This document shows positions 40,197 through 50,555 of a stretch of DNA of 64,000 nucleotides, in pieces. The notes beneath the pieces were generated by a model. The model saw only the letters and a list, made by a program, of their open reading frames with translations. It was not told where the DNA came from and made no database searches. Both the position numbers and the translations under genes were made by a program. This stretch comes from Asparagopsis taxiformis (taxonomy: Eukaryota; Rhodophyta; Florideophyceae; Bonnemaisoniales; Bonnemaisoniaceae). The stretch spans positions 35,243 to 99,242 of the forward strand of contig JALQPE010002013.1 in the NCBI GenBank assembly GCA_030407315.1, given 5' to 3'. Numbering within the stretch: position 1 is the stretch's first letter; every line of letters starts with the position of its first letter.

Positions 40197-41039
40197 ATGG
40201 CTTCTTCCAGAATGCTCACGGCATCATTTATCTTTGCGGCCGTTTTACTGTCAACCACACTGTGTGCAGCAAATGAGAACAAGAATGCTGTGAAGAGCGT
40301 TGAAGAATTGAAGAATCTTGTTTCACGACAAAGATGTCGGCAATGTCGCAGCGGATGTACAAGCCGTCAGCGTGCAACTAGGCTATGCGAGTCACCTTGT
40401 GCACAGTCTCTAGGTTGTAGAGTGGTCCGGGATCGGTCCTGCCCTCGTCGTCGTAGAAGTTTCCGGTGTTTCAGAAGAGATACTCTACCACCTTTGTCCA
40501 TGGTAACTTTACCACCATCCACAACCGCGATCGTTGCTCCAGTTATTGTCGTGGCACCGACTGCAACAGCAACTGCCTCTCCTTCATCCGCTGTCACTCC
40601 TTCGGTGAGTCCCAGCGTTACACCGACCCCATCAGTGACGCCATCAGTTTCTGTGACGCCCTCAGTGACCCCGTCGACGACTGTTTCTCCAACCCCGTCC
40701 CAAATGTGCTCGTTTGTTGTGGCAGGAGACATTGGGGTAACGGCAATAAGTGGAAGATGCATTTGTGGAACGTCCACTGCCACAGTGACTGTATTGGCTG
40801 CTGTGGATAATGGTGGCAATATGCTTGACAATGGAGATCCCATGGAACTAGAAGCGCTGAACTGTTACAATGGCTGTTTAGAAGATAATTTCGACCGGGC
40901 TTGTGATCCTGGAAGTTTCGCTACTTTCACCATTGATGCACCGGCAATTGTCAGCAGTTGTTGTAGGCGTTGCATCGATACGGTTGGAGGGGGTACAGGG
41001 GTTTCCCTTGCGACTAACCAGTGCCGACTGTCAAATTAG
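40197..41039 (+). CDS. secreted Cys-rich stalk protein (one Cys repeat)
   Basis: 280 residues. I chose the ATG at 40197 because it starts a signal peptide (about 1-24) and the frame upstream lacks an ATG. One six-Cys repeat (C50, C54, C64, C74, C82, C91) is followed by a long Thr/Ser/Pro/Val stalk (about 98-172) and the shared C-terminal Cys domain (about 174-280: CICG, CYNGCL, SSCCRRC, TNQC). It is the same family as 19906 and 25010, which have two and three repeats. Codon use is far less GC-rich than in those two. It is probably extracellular, role unknown. Confidence 0.8.
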   Translation: MASSRMLTASFIFAAVLLSTTLCAANENKNAVKSVEELKNLVSRQRCRQCRSGCTSRQRATRLCESPCAQSLGCRVVRDRSCPRRRRSFRCFRRDTLPPLSMVTLPPSTTAIVAPVIVVAPTATATASPSSAVTPSVSPSVTPTPSVTPSVSVTPSVTPSTTVSPTPSQMCSFVVAGDIGVTAISGRCICGTSTATVTVLAAVDNGGNMLDNGDPMELEALNCYNGCLEDNFDRACDPGSFATFTIDAPAIVSSCCRRCIDTVGGGTGVSLATNQCRLSN

Positions 41040-41814
41040 AATGGAAGAAGAGATGGCTTTCGACGAAAGATGTTGTATAGGAAAGGCAACAAGCTGAATA
41101 CCTAGATGATCACTTCTTGTGTCGTAGCGTAAACAATTTTTCGCCAGAATTCGAGTCTCAATGAATCCATATCAACCTATTTCAAGTGTGGCATTTTCAG
41201 ACTGCTTTTAGGCTAGATTTAGTGAAGGGATCGATAGTTGGCGTTTGTTACGTGAGGCGCTAGATAAGACTTGTAAGAAACGTTTAAACTTGAGGTCTTC
41301 AAAATGAGGGAATCGCGTAATGTAGTTTCTTATCATGAAACGAAGTGAGGACGTTCTGTCAAGATTGCCTCTGTATGGAGCCCCAAACTTTCAGAGGAGT
41401 AGTGTCGAGCTGGGTGCCTACAAAAAGAAAGCAAGAGGAAAACATATTGGGCTGTATCTATTCTTATTCGTCCATTTGTAAAAAATGGCCCATGACAAGT
41501 GAAGCTTTGTGAGAAAGGAAAGAAGTTATTAAGCTATCGTTATCGTTTACAGATTCATCATAGTTGAGATGGGTTTTCGCGCACTTATTAAACTGTGAAG
41601 AACCAAAATTATAGGTTTTCAAGGCACGCAGAAAGTACTTTTTAACCTCGGTCCGTCAGCTTCGAAACGAATGTTTGGCGGATGGATTGGTGTCTCGGTA
41701 CAGTACATATGTGCACCACATGAATAGATTGTATGTGACAAGAGACTGATCTATGCTAGCGTGTGTATTGCTCGGCTACCGAACTGCGTCGGCGGTTCAA
41801 GCATTACTCCATCC
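41040..41814. other. intergenic, no gene recognised
   Basis: AT-rich spacer up to the first LTR of the tandem chromovirus. The bases directly before the LTR (ATCC) do not match those after the last LTR (CTCT). Confidence 0.5.
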
Positions 41815-42231
41815 TGTGACAACTCGTGATGGCCGAGCCGGATCTGTGGCAGTATCTGGTGAAGTGTGCCGAGGAAAGGGAGATGGAAAGTACACGAGAT
41901 TGGTAATGGCGATGTCGCTCTGCCTTTTTTTCCCTAGTGGACCAGGAGAGGATGCCTTTATAGAGTCGAGACCACAAGGCAACTTTGCAGCTATGCTACC
42001 GTTGCTGTTAGACTGTCTTGTGGTAGTGCAACCCAGAAGATAATATTTGTCTATGGTGTGTATCCTTCATTCAGCATGGGCCCATTATTACTTGTCCTTC
42101 ATCAATGCAGGCTAGTAAGGTATGGGTAGCTACAGTGCCGGTATCAGTATCGCCTGGGTAGCGCAACGTCAGCCAATAGAAGACGGACCAATATCCTAGT
42201 CTGGATTAGCCAGCTCTAGTAAGGCGTTACA
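41815..42231 (-). repeat. LTR 1 of the tandem chromovirus
   Basis: 417 bp. Left flank ATCC. Confidence 0.9.
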
Positions 42232-42267
42232 GTGCCCCTGAGTGTGCTTACAGTGCAGGAAGTACAC

Positions 42268-45200
42268 TCATAGAGGTTGACACTGGGCTAGAGCGGCCGT
42301 TTTCAGTGTACTTGATCCGGGTGTATTGAGAAACTCTCTGAGCATTGTAGGTATGTCTTCGTGGACACGCTGCAATGGTTCCCATGTGAGGTCGAACTCG
42401 TCGGGAAGACCTTCCCATTCGACCTGAATAGAGATATTTCCATTTTTGGAACGAATATCCCGCAATGAATGCACATCCTGATATTTCGACTCGGAGTGCT
42501 CAGCAGCGCGAAGTAATCTTTGGTCGATTTCAACACCATCCATGTCTGCTCTGTATAAGAGCAGCCTTTTTGAATGAACTGTCTCGCGTGTAGCGTTCAG
42601 TATATTTTTCTACGTCGTAGACGAGGGGTGAAACGACTCTGACAATGCGCCTCGGTCCCATCCACATAATTTTGAGCTTGTGCCCTTTCATTACTGACCG
42701 CCTGACTAGCACAAAGTCACCAACAGTCAAATTGACTGGTGGTACATTAGTTTTGCGATTGTGCGCATCTATGTGTCGCTTCCGCTCTGCATTACATCTC
42801 GAAAACACATCTTTGTGCATACCCTGAAGCGCTTCTTGTGTTTTGCGGAGGTTGATCACGTGCTGTGTTCGAGCCATACTAAGTGGTGAGACGTTGCGGA
42901 AGCGGGCGAATGGAAGAGCGTGTAAGAGAGGATGCGTTGGGCGGTGCCCCGTGAATACCTCTAAGGGTGTGCGAAAGACGGATGGAACCTTCGGGTCGCG
43001 TGGGCCAAGTCTTTGGAGTGGGGCGTGATTGAGCACGCTTTGGATGCACTCTATTGCCGAGGGCCAGTCCTGTGGTGCTAGTTTCCACTCACTGCAGAGT
43101 GCTTTGCATGCTCGCAAGACTTCTCGGCACACACGCTCAACAGTACCATTAGACCATGGGCTGTAAGCAGTGGTGAAGTGGTGTTTGACGCGAAATTCGG
43201 AAACCAAAGACTGTAAGAGCTGGTTCCGAAAGTGTGATCCTTGGTCGCTCACTATCCAATTCATTGCACCGAAAGACGCTATCCAAGTAGTCAAAGCGTT
43301 GGCAGCTTCGTCGCTGGTAGCACTCTCTGTAGGAAACAGCCAAACATATGATGAAAGATCATCACGCAATATCAGAACGTAATAGAGGTTGTTTGCACCC
43401 TTACCCATGTAGAGGTAGTCAAGGTGCACGACGTCATTAGGGTGTGAGCCGTGGAGAGCATTTGCGAGAGGGCGAGGAATCATCTCTCCTGTACGAGATA
43501 CAATGCAATGTAAGCATCCTTTCACCATCTTTTCCACATCTCTCCTCATACCATTCCACAAAAATTCTGCTGATAGGGTGCTCATAGTGGCAGCCAAGCC
43601 TCTATGCCCCATGATTCCACAATGAGATATAACAATCAGTTTGAGCTGTAGTTCGAGATCGTCATCTGGAATCCATATTCGGCCTTCCACTACCCACAAG
43701 GCATTGTCAGGGTCTTCAGTGCTATTGGATGGTCTCTGAGAGAAAGATTTCTTCTGTGCGTCCCGTAGTGTCTGCATTTCAGGCCAGGAAATCTCGTCAC
43801 TAGAAGGAATGAGAGTACAACTGGACTCTAGCAAGGAGCAGATTTTCTGTAATGATTTAGATCCTCTTCTATGACCACGGGCCCATCGTGTTAGAATATC
43901 GGCAAATATATTTGATTTTCCATCCACGTGTTCAATGACGTATGAGAATCGCGACAAGTAAAGTGCCCATCGCTGTACTTTTGACACTATGTGTCTGCCC
44001 AATGCGGGCTCAAGTGACAGCGGAGCGAAAACGAATAGTAAATTCCGATGATCAGTGAAGATTCGGACCTTTTCCGCAGATAGGAAGATATAGTCCAGTT
44101 TTGCAAATGTCTGGAATATTGCAAAACCCTCTTTTTCAAATGTACTCCAGCCGAGTTGCGGACCCTTGAATTCTGCGCTCAAAAAAGCAAGGGGTTCGTG
44201 CTGTTGTCGCTCAGATGGAAGAGAAAGGTCTTCGGGGGGTGTTTGGGTGACTACGCCAGACCAGAATCGGTCTGATGCATCCGTATGGACGCAAATGCAC
44301 ATATCTGACTTGGGATAAGATAATGTAACAGCATTGCGCAAGGTGTCTTGCAGTTGGTAGAAGGCTTCCGTATGTATTGTGCCCCAAGACAGCTTGCTCA
44401 ATTCCATCCTCTTGATCGACTTTTTAGTTCGCTTACCAGACGCATTATACGCCTTTTCCAAAATGTCATTTAGAGGTGCAACGCGAAGTGCGAATTGTGG
44501 AATACAATTAGACATCCATCGGCAGCAATATATAAATTCTCCTAGCTCATCGGCCTTGAGAGGTAGAGACATATTCTGTAGTCCTTGAATTCGAGAAGGG
44601 TCCATACGGTATCCCTCGCTAGATATGATGCGCCCGCACCACCTGAGCCTCTTTGAAAATAGAACAGACTTAGTTGCCGAGAGAAATAAACGATGTTCTT
44701 GGCATATTTTGAAGAATTGTTCAAGTAAAATAAGTATCTTATCCTCGTTTTGCGCATGCAGGTTGAAATCGTCCAACCACGCTTTCAGGTTATCGCGGAG
44801 GGAAGAAAATAGCGGCTCAACAGTACTCTGAAAATAGGATGTTGCGTTTGCCAGTCCTGGTAGTACCCTTTTTGACGCTATAACCGCTTTTGGCGTGACA
44901 ATACCGCAGGCAGAGTACGATTCGGGGTCTAATGGAAGCTGCCAGTAGGCGGATACAAAATCCAAACTGGCAAAGCAACAGCTTCCTGCGAAGTCTAGGA
45001 TCTCCGAATCGAGATGTGGCATGGGCCAGGATTCTTTGATAGTTGCGGCATTGACAGGCCTCAGATCAATAGCCATTCTGTACTTCGATCTGGAGCCCTG
45101 TTTTGGAACAATTAGAGGAGCAGCTTGCCACGGTGCAGTTGGTAATGGAATAGCGAAATCCATCTCCAATAGTTTTTCAGCATACTGTTCCATAAACGCT

Positions 45201-45310
45201 CTCTGCTCTGGAGAATACCTGCGGGCTTTGACACGCACAGGACTGCATCCAGGCTTTAGGCGCACCTTCATTGGAGTGACAGCGGCTGGTAAGGTTTTGC
45301 CCAGCCGCAC
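42268..45310 (-). pseudogene. Pol of tandem copy 1, frameshifted before the chromodomain
   Basis: Identical to the Pol of copy 2 through RT, RNase H and integrase. An extra T in a homopolymer (T5 at 42605-42609; T4 at 47851-47854 in copy 2) shifts the frame. The read-through then ends at 42530 with an unrelated tail, and the chromodomain is left in another frame (42543-42268). The protein would keep catalytic domains but lose the chromatin-targeting end. A sequencing error at the homopolymer is possible. Confidence 0.85.
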
Positions 45311-46998
45311 TCGAAAACCGATTTATATTTGTCGAGAAGTTTCTTCAATATCGCACAACTGCTTTCCGACATTCCATTTTCACGCGCGTTTTGCAGCCTT
45401 TCTCCCAGAGCTTTAGACAATTCTCCGGGTAAGTCTTCGCCTAAGTCGATGTATACATCAGAATCCTCCAGGTTGTCCTCTTGAGATCCACCAGCTGCAT
45501 GATATGTACTGCCGAACTCGTATTCATGCTTCTGTAACAGACTACACATGGACCCTTGGCGATTTTCGTCACCGCCATGCGAGCCTATCAGGCCTGGTAC
45601 ATCCACCACTCCATTGAATTTGTCACTTGCCGCAGCTAATAGTACTCTGTTGTCTAGACCGAGGCTTTTCAATACATGTCGACTTATGATGACATTGCTC
45701 ATTGGTTGGTCGCTTACCAACCAGGACACATCACGCAGTAGAAGATTGGTACCGTGTCGGATGCGTAGCAGTACATCTGCGGATATTTTACGGCGGCAGC
45801 TAAGAGCTGGTGCGGCTTTGTCGACGGTTTCGTACAATTTTGCTTGTTTTAAGCTCTCAACCTTGAGTTTTGGATCTGCCTTGAGCAGATTTTGCAGTAC
45901 TTCTGATGATATGACACATGCGTCTGAACCTTGGTCAGCCAGAACCGTGGTTTCCACGGCGCCATTATAGAACGATGCAGAAAATAGAGAGGAGTTGTCG
46001 AGGGATAGCTGCCGAGCAGAAGACAACTGTCCCACATGCCCCCCAGATTTTCTCATCTTCTTTGAAGCACGGTACTCGGCTATTAGCTTCTTCTTTTCAG
46101 GCTCTGTAGTGTTTTTGCAGTCCAACAAGAAGTGCTTTTCGGAACAGCTTGGGTTAAGGCAGCTCGGTTTATCGCGCTTTTTGTTTGGTGCAGGAGGAGG
46201 AGGTCTGTCCAGATACGGCTTCGCTGTTGGAGTGCTAGACCTATGTCTCGAGCTATTTCGCTTTCCCCTTCCGTGATAACGGCTTTTGGATGCAGTTGGA
46301 ATCGGGTCACCGTCAGAATCCCCGTTGGCCTGCATTGACGCATTTGCAGCGTCATGACGATCTAGAGCAGCCGCTTCTTTGGCTGTCTCTCTGAGGAATG
46401 ACTGGTAGTCATTTCGGAATACTTCTTTGCGGAGTTTGAATGTCAGAGACATTCTCTTACGGAGGCCTGGATGCGTAATCCTTTTCAAGATATGGCCAAC
46501 AGCTAGTTCGGGCTGAGTATTAATAAAGTTTGCGTACCCGAGGGCTTGTAAACGCTGAGAGTAACGCAGTCCTAATTGCCATACTTGAAGCTCTAATGAT
46601 CTTTCCGATCGATCCATATACAGTCCTGACAATCCATGCTCAATTTGAGCTAAGTCGTAGTCTTCAGGCTTAATTTCCGCTCTCTGCGCCACACATTCTT
46701 TCAGTTGCTCCTCTGTAATGTCGTCCGAGCATGCAGCACTGACCCATTGCGCAGTGACAAAAAGGTCTAGGATAGACTTATCGATAGAATTCCTGTACGA
46801 CGTAGCCGGTATTGTGATTCCCTGTTCCTTCGATTTTTCTTGAACTCGACGTTCATAGATTGTGCGTTTCTGTTCGAACAAAACGAAATCTTCCGTTGAG
46901 ATTCCAGTAAGACGAGGTGCTTCGAGGGTTTCCACAATCGTTTGCGGAATTCGCGAGGTGTCATGCGACTCTGTTGCGTCTTTTCCACGTTTTGGCAT
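45268..46998 (-). CDS. Gag-protease of tandem copy 1
   Basis: 576 residues from the ATG at 46998. A helical Gag region is followed by a basic Ser/Arg-rich segment and a zinc-knuckle-like motif (CLNPSCSEKHFLLDC, about 281-295). A retropepsin-like protease has ADQGSDACV near 354 as the active-site loop. It overlaps the Pol frame by about 45-60 nt in a -1 relation, and Pol has no ATG there, so Pol is probably made by -1 frameshifting. The protein is identical to copy 2. Confidence 0.87.
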   Translation of the reverse strand: MPKRGKDATESHDTSRIPQTIVETLEAPRLTGISTEDFVLFEQKRTIYERRVQEKSKEQGITIPATSYRNSIDKSILDLFVTAQWVSAACSDDITEEQLKECVAQRAEIKPEDYDLAQIEHGLSGLYMDRSERSLELQVWQLGLRYSQRLQALGYANFINTQPELAVGHILKRITHPGLRKRMSLTFKLRKEVFRNDYQSFLRETAKEAAALDRHDAANASMQANGDSDGDPIPTASKSRYHGRGKRNSSRHRSSTPTAKPYLDRPPPPAPNKKRDKPSCLNPSCSEKHFLLDCKNTTEPEKKKLIAEYRASKKMRKSGGHVGQLSSARQLSLDNSSLFSASFYNGAVETTVLADQGSDACVISSEVLQNLLKADPKLKVESLKQAKLYETVDKAAPALSCRRKISADVLLRIRHGTNLLLRDVSWLVSDQPMSNVIISRHVLKSLGLDNRVLLAAASDKFNGVVDVPGLIGSHGGDENRQGSMCSLLQKHEYEFGSTYHAAGGSQEDNLEDSDVYIDLGEDLPGELSKALGERLQNARENGMSESSCAILKKLLDKYKSVFECGWAKPYQPLSLQ

Positions 46999-47058
46999 CG
47001 TCAGATGTCGCCTTCAGAGCAGCCAAGACCAGCACAAGCTTTTCCGAAAAGTAATTAC

Positions 47059-47477
47059 TGTGACAACTCGTGATGGCCGAGCCGGATCTGTGGCAGTATC
47101 TGGTGAAGTGTGCCGAGGAAAGGGAGATGGAAAGTACACGAGATTGGTAATGGCGATGTCGCTCTGCCTTTTTTTTCCCTAGTGGACCAGGAGAGGATGC
47201 CTTTATAGAGTCGAGACCACAAGGCAACTTTGCAGCTATGCTACCGTTGCTGTTAGACTGTCTTGTGGGTAGTGCAACCCAGAAGATAATATTTGTCTAT
47301 GGTGTGTATCCTTCATTCAGCATGGGCCCATTATTACTTGTCCTTCATCAATGCAGGCTAGTAAGGTATGGGTAGCTACAGTGCCGGTATCAGTATCGCC
47401 TGGGTAGCGCAACGTCAGCCAATAGAAGACGGACCAATATCCTAGTCTGGATTAGCCAGCTCTAGTAAGGCGTTACA
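47059..47477 (-). repeat. LTR 2 (shared middle LTR)
   Basis: 419 bp. Both sides are element-internal sequence. Confidence 0.9.
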
Positions 47478-47513
47478 GTGCCCCTGAGTGTGCTTACAGT
47501 GCAGGAAGTACAC

Positions 47514-50500
47514 TCATAGAGGTTGACACTGGGCTAGAGCGGCCGTTTTCAGTGTACTTGATCCGGGTGTATTGAGAAACTCTCTGAGCATTGTAGGTAT
47601 GTCTTCGTGGACACGCTGCAATGGTTCCCATGTGAGGTCGAACTCGTCGGGAAGACCTTCCCATTCGACCTGAATAGAGATATTTCCATTTTTGGAACGA
47701 ATATCCCGCAATGAATGCACATCCTGATATTTCGACTCGGAGTGCTCAGCAGCGCGAAGTAATCTTTGGTCGATTTCAACACCATCCATGTCTGCTCTGT
47801 ATAAGAGCAGCCTTTTTGAATGAACTGTCTCGCGTGTAGCGTTCAGTATATTTTCTACGTCGTAGACGAGGGGTGAAACGACTCTGACAATGCGCCTCGG
47901 TCCCATCCACATAATTTTGAGCTTGTGCCCTTTCATTACTGACCGCCTGACTAGCACAAAGTCACCAACAGTCAAATTGACTGGTGGTACATTAGTTTTG
48001 CGATTGTGCGCATCTATGTGTCGCTTCCGCTCTGCATTACATCTCGAAAACACATCTTTGTGCATACCCTGAAGCGCTTCTTGTGTTTTGCGGAGGTTGA
48101 TCACGTGCTGTGTTCGAGCCATACTAAGTGGTGAGACGTTGCGGAAGCGGGCGAATGGAAGAGCGTGTAAGAGAGGATGCGTTGGGCGGTGCCCCGTGAA
48201 TACCTCTAAGGGTGTGCGAAAGACGGATGGAACCTTCGGGTCGCGTGGGCCAAGTCTTTGGAGTGGGGCGTGATTGAGCACGCTTTGGATGCACTCTATT
48301 GCCGAGGGCCAGTCCTGTGGTGCTAGTTTCCACTCACTGCAGAGTGCTTTGCATGCTCGCAAGACTTCTCGGCACACACGCTCAACAGTACCATTAGACC
48401 ATGGGCTGTAAGCAGTGGTGAAGTGGTGTTTGACGCGAAATTCGGAAACCAAAGACTGTAAGAGCTGGTTCCGAAAGTGTGATCCTTGGTCGCTCACTAT
48501 CCAATTCATTGCACCGAAAGACGCTATCCAAGTAGTCAAAGCGTTGGCAGCTTCGTCGCTGGTAGCACTCTCTGTAGGAAACAGCCAAACATATGATGAA
48601 AGATCATCACGCAATATCAGAACGTAATAGAGGTTGTTTGCACCCTTACCCATGTAGAGGTAGTCAAGGTGCACGACGTCATTAGGGTGTGAGCCGTGGA
48701 GAGCATTTGCGAGAGGGCGAGGAATCATCTCTCCTGTACGAGATACAATGCAATGTAAGCATCCTTTCACCATCTTTTCCACATCTCTCCTCATACCATT
48801 CCACAAAAATTCTGCTGATAGGGTGCTCATAGTGGCAGCCAAGCCTCTATGCCCCATGATTCCACAATGAGATATAACAATCAGTTTGAGCTGTAGTTCG
48901 AGATCGTCATCTGGAATCCATATTCGGCCTTCCACTACCCACAAGGCATTGTCAGGGTCTTCAGTGCTATTGGATGGTCTCTGAGAGAAAGATTTCTTCT
49001 GTGCGTCCCGTAGTGTCTGCATTTCAGGCCAGGAAATCTCGTCACTAGAAGGAATGAGAGTACAACTGGACTCTAGCAAGGAGCAGATTTTCTGTAATGA
49101 TTTAGATCCTCTTCTATGACCACGGGCCCATCGTGTTAGAATATCGGCAAATATATTTGATTTTCCATCCACGTGTTCAATGACGTATGAGAATCGCGAC
49201 AAGTAAAGTGCCCATCGCTGTACTTTTGACACTATGTGTCTGCCCAATGCGGGCTCAAGTGACAGCGGAGCGAAAACGAATAGTAAATTCCGATGATCAG
49301 TGAAGATTCGGACCTTTTCCGCAGATAGGAAGATATAGTCCAGTTTTGCAAATGTCTGGAATATTGCAAAACCCTCTTTTTCAAATGTACTCCAGCCGAG
49401 TTGCGGACCCTTGAATTCTGCGCTCAAAAAAGCAAGGGGTTCGTGCTGTTGTCGCTCAGATGGAAGAGAAAGGTCTTCGGGGGGTGTTTGGGTGACTACG
49501 CCAGACCAGAATCGGTCTGATGCATCCGTATGGACGCAAATGCACATATCTGACTTGGGATAAGATAATGTAACAGCATTGCGCAAGGTGTCTTGCAGTT
49601 GGTAGAAGGCTTCCGTATGTATTGTGCCCCAAGACAGCTTGCTCAATTCCATCCTCTTGATCGACTTTTTAGTTCGCTTACCAGACGCATTATACGCCTT
49701 TTCCAAAATGTCATTTAGAGGTGCAACGCGAAGTGCGAATTGTGGAATACAATTAGACATCCATCGGCAGCAATATATAAATTCTCCTAGCTCATCGGCC
49801 TTGAGAGGTAGAGACATATTCTGTAGTCCTTGAATTCGAGAAGGGTCCATACGGTATCCCTCGCTAGATATGATGCGCCCGCACCACCTGAGCCTCTTTG
49901 AAAATAGAACAGACTTAGTTGCCGAGAGAAATAAACGATGTTCTTGGCATATTTTGAAGAATTGTTCAAGTAAAATAAGTATCTTATCCTCGTTTTGCGC
50001 ATGCAGGTTGAAATCGTCCAACCACGCTTTCAGGTTATCGCGGAGGGAAGAAAATAGCGGCTCAACAGTACTCTGAAAATAGGATGTTGCGTTTGCCAGT
50101 CCTGGTAGTACCCTTTTTGACGCTATAACCGCTTTTGGCGTGACAATACCGCAGGCAGAGTACGATTCGGGGTCTAATGGAAGCTGCCAGTAGGCGGATA
50201 CAAAATCCAAACTGGCAAAGCAACAGCTTCCTGCGAAGTCTAGGATCTCCGAATCGAGATGTGGCATGGGCCAGGATTCTTTGATAGTTGCGGCATTGAC
50301 AGGCCTCAGATCAATAGCCATTCTGTACTTCGATCTGGAGCCCTGTTTTGGAACAATTAGAGGAGCAGCTTGCCACGGTGCAGTTGGTAATGGAATAGCG
50401 AAATCCATCTCCAATAGTTTTTCAGCATACTGTTCCATAAACGCTCTCTGCTCTGGAGAATACCTGCGGGCTTTGACACGCACAGGACTGCATCCAGGCT

Positions 50501-50555
50501 TTAGGCGCACCTTCATTGGAGTGACAGCGGCTGGTAAGGTTTTGCCCAGCCGCAC
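47514..50555 (-). CDS. Pol of tandem copy 2, intact with chromodomain
   Basis: 1013 codons. The first codon shown is GTG, not a likely start; expression is expected as a Gag-Pol frameshift product. RT has AIDLRPVNA and WLDD (about 181, with Trp where YxDD is usual). RNase H has HTDASD (about 345) and FTDHRNLL. Integrase has HCGIMGHRG with CLHC (about 560-600), then D, D, E in HLDYLYM, VSDQGSHF and NGTVERVC (about 627, 688 and 725). A C-terminal chromodomain lies at about 933-988 (VEWEGLPDEFDLTWEPL). It is related to, but clearly distinct from, chromovirus 1. Confidence 0.9.
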   Translation of the reverse strand: MRLGKTLPAAVTPMKVRLKPGCSPVRVKARRYSPEQRAFMEQYAEKLLEMDFAIPLPTAPWQAAPLIVPKQGSRSKYRMAIDLRPVNAATIKESWPMPHLDSEILDFAGSCCFASLDFVSAYWQLPLDPESYSACGIVTPKAVIASKRVLPGLANATSYFQSTVEPLFSSLRDNLKAWLDDFNLHAQNEDKILILLEQFFKICQEHRLFLSATKSVLFSKRLRWCGRIISSEGYRMDPSRIQGLQNMSLPLKADELGEFIYCCRWMSNCIPQFALRVAPLNDILEKAYNASGKRTKKSIKRMELSKLSWGTIHTEAFYQLQDTLRNAVTLSYPKSDMCICVHTDASDRFWSGVVTQTPPEDLSLPSERQQHEPLAFLSAEFKGPQLGWSTFEKEGFAIFQTFAKLDYIFLSAEKVRIFTDHRNLLFVFAPLSLEPALGRHIVSKVQRWALYLSRFSYVIEHVDGKSNIFADILTRWARGHRRGSKSLQKICSLLESSCTLIPSSDEISWPEMQTLRDAQKKSFSQRPSNSTEDPDNALWVVEGRIWIPDDDLELQLKLIVISHCGIMGHRGLAATMSTLSAEFLWNGMRRDVEKMVKGCLHCIVSRTGEMIPRPLANALHGSHPNDVVHLDYLYMGKGANNLYYVLILRDDLSSYVWLFPTESATSDEAANALTTWIASFGAMNWIVSDQGSHFRNQLLQSLVSEFRVKHHFTTAYSPWSNGTVERVCREVLRACKALCSEWKLAPQDWPSAIECIQSVLNHAPLQRLGPRDPKVPSVFRTPLEVFTGHRPTHPLLHALPFARFRNVSPLSMARTQHVINLRKTQEALQGMHKDVFSRCNAERKRHIDAHNRKTNVPPVNLTVGDFVLVRRSVMKGHKLKIMWMGPRRIVRVVSPLVYDVENILNATRETVHSKRLLLYRADMDGVEIDQRLLRAAEHSESKYQDVHSLRDIRSKNGNISIQVEWEGLPDEFDLTWEPLQRVHEDIPTMLREFLNTPGSSTLKTAALAQCQPL

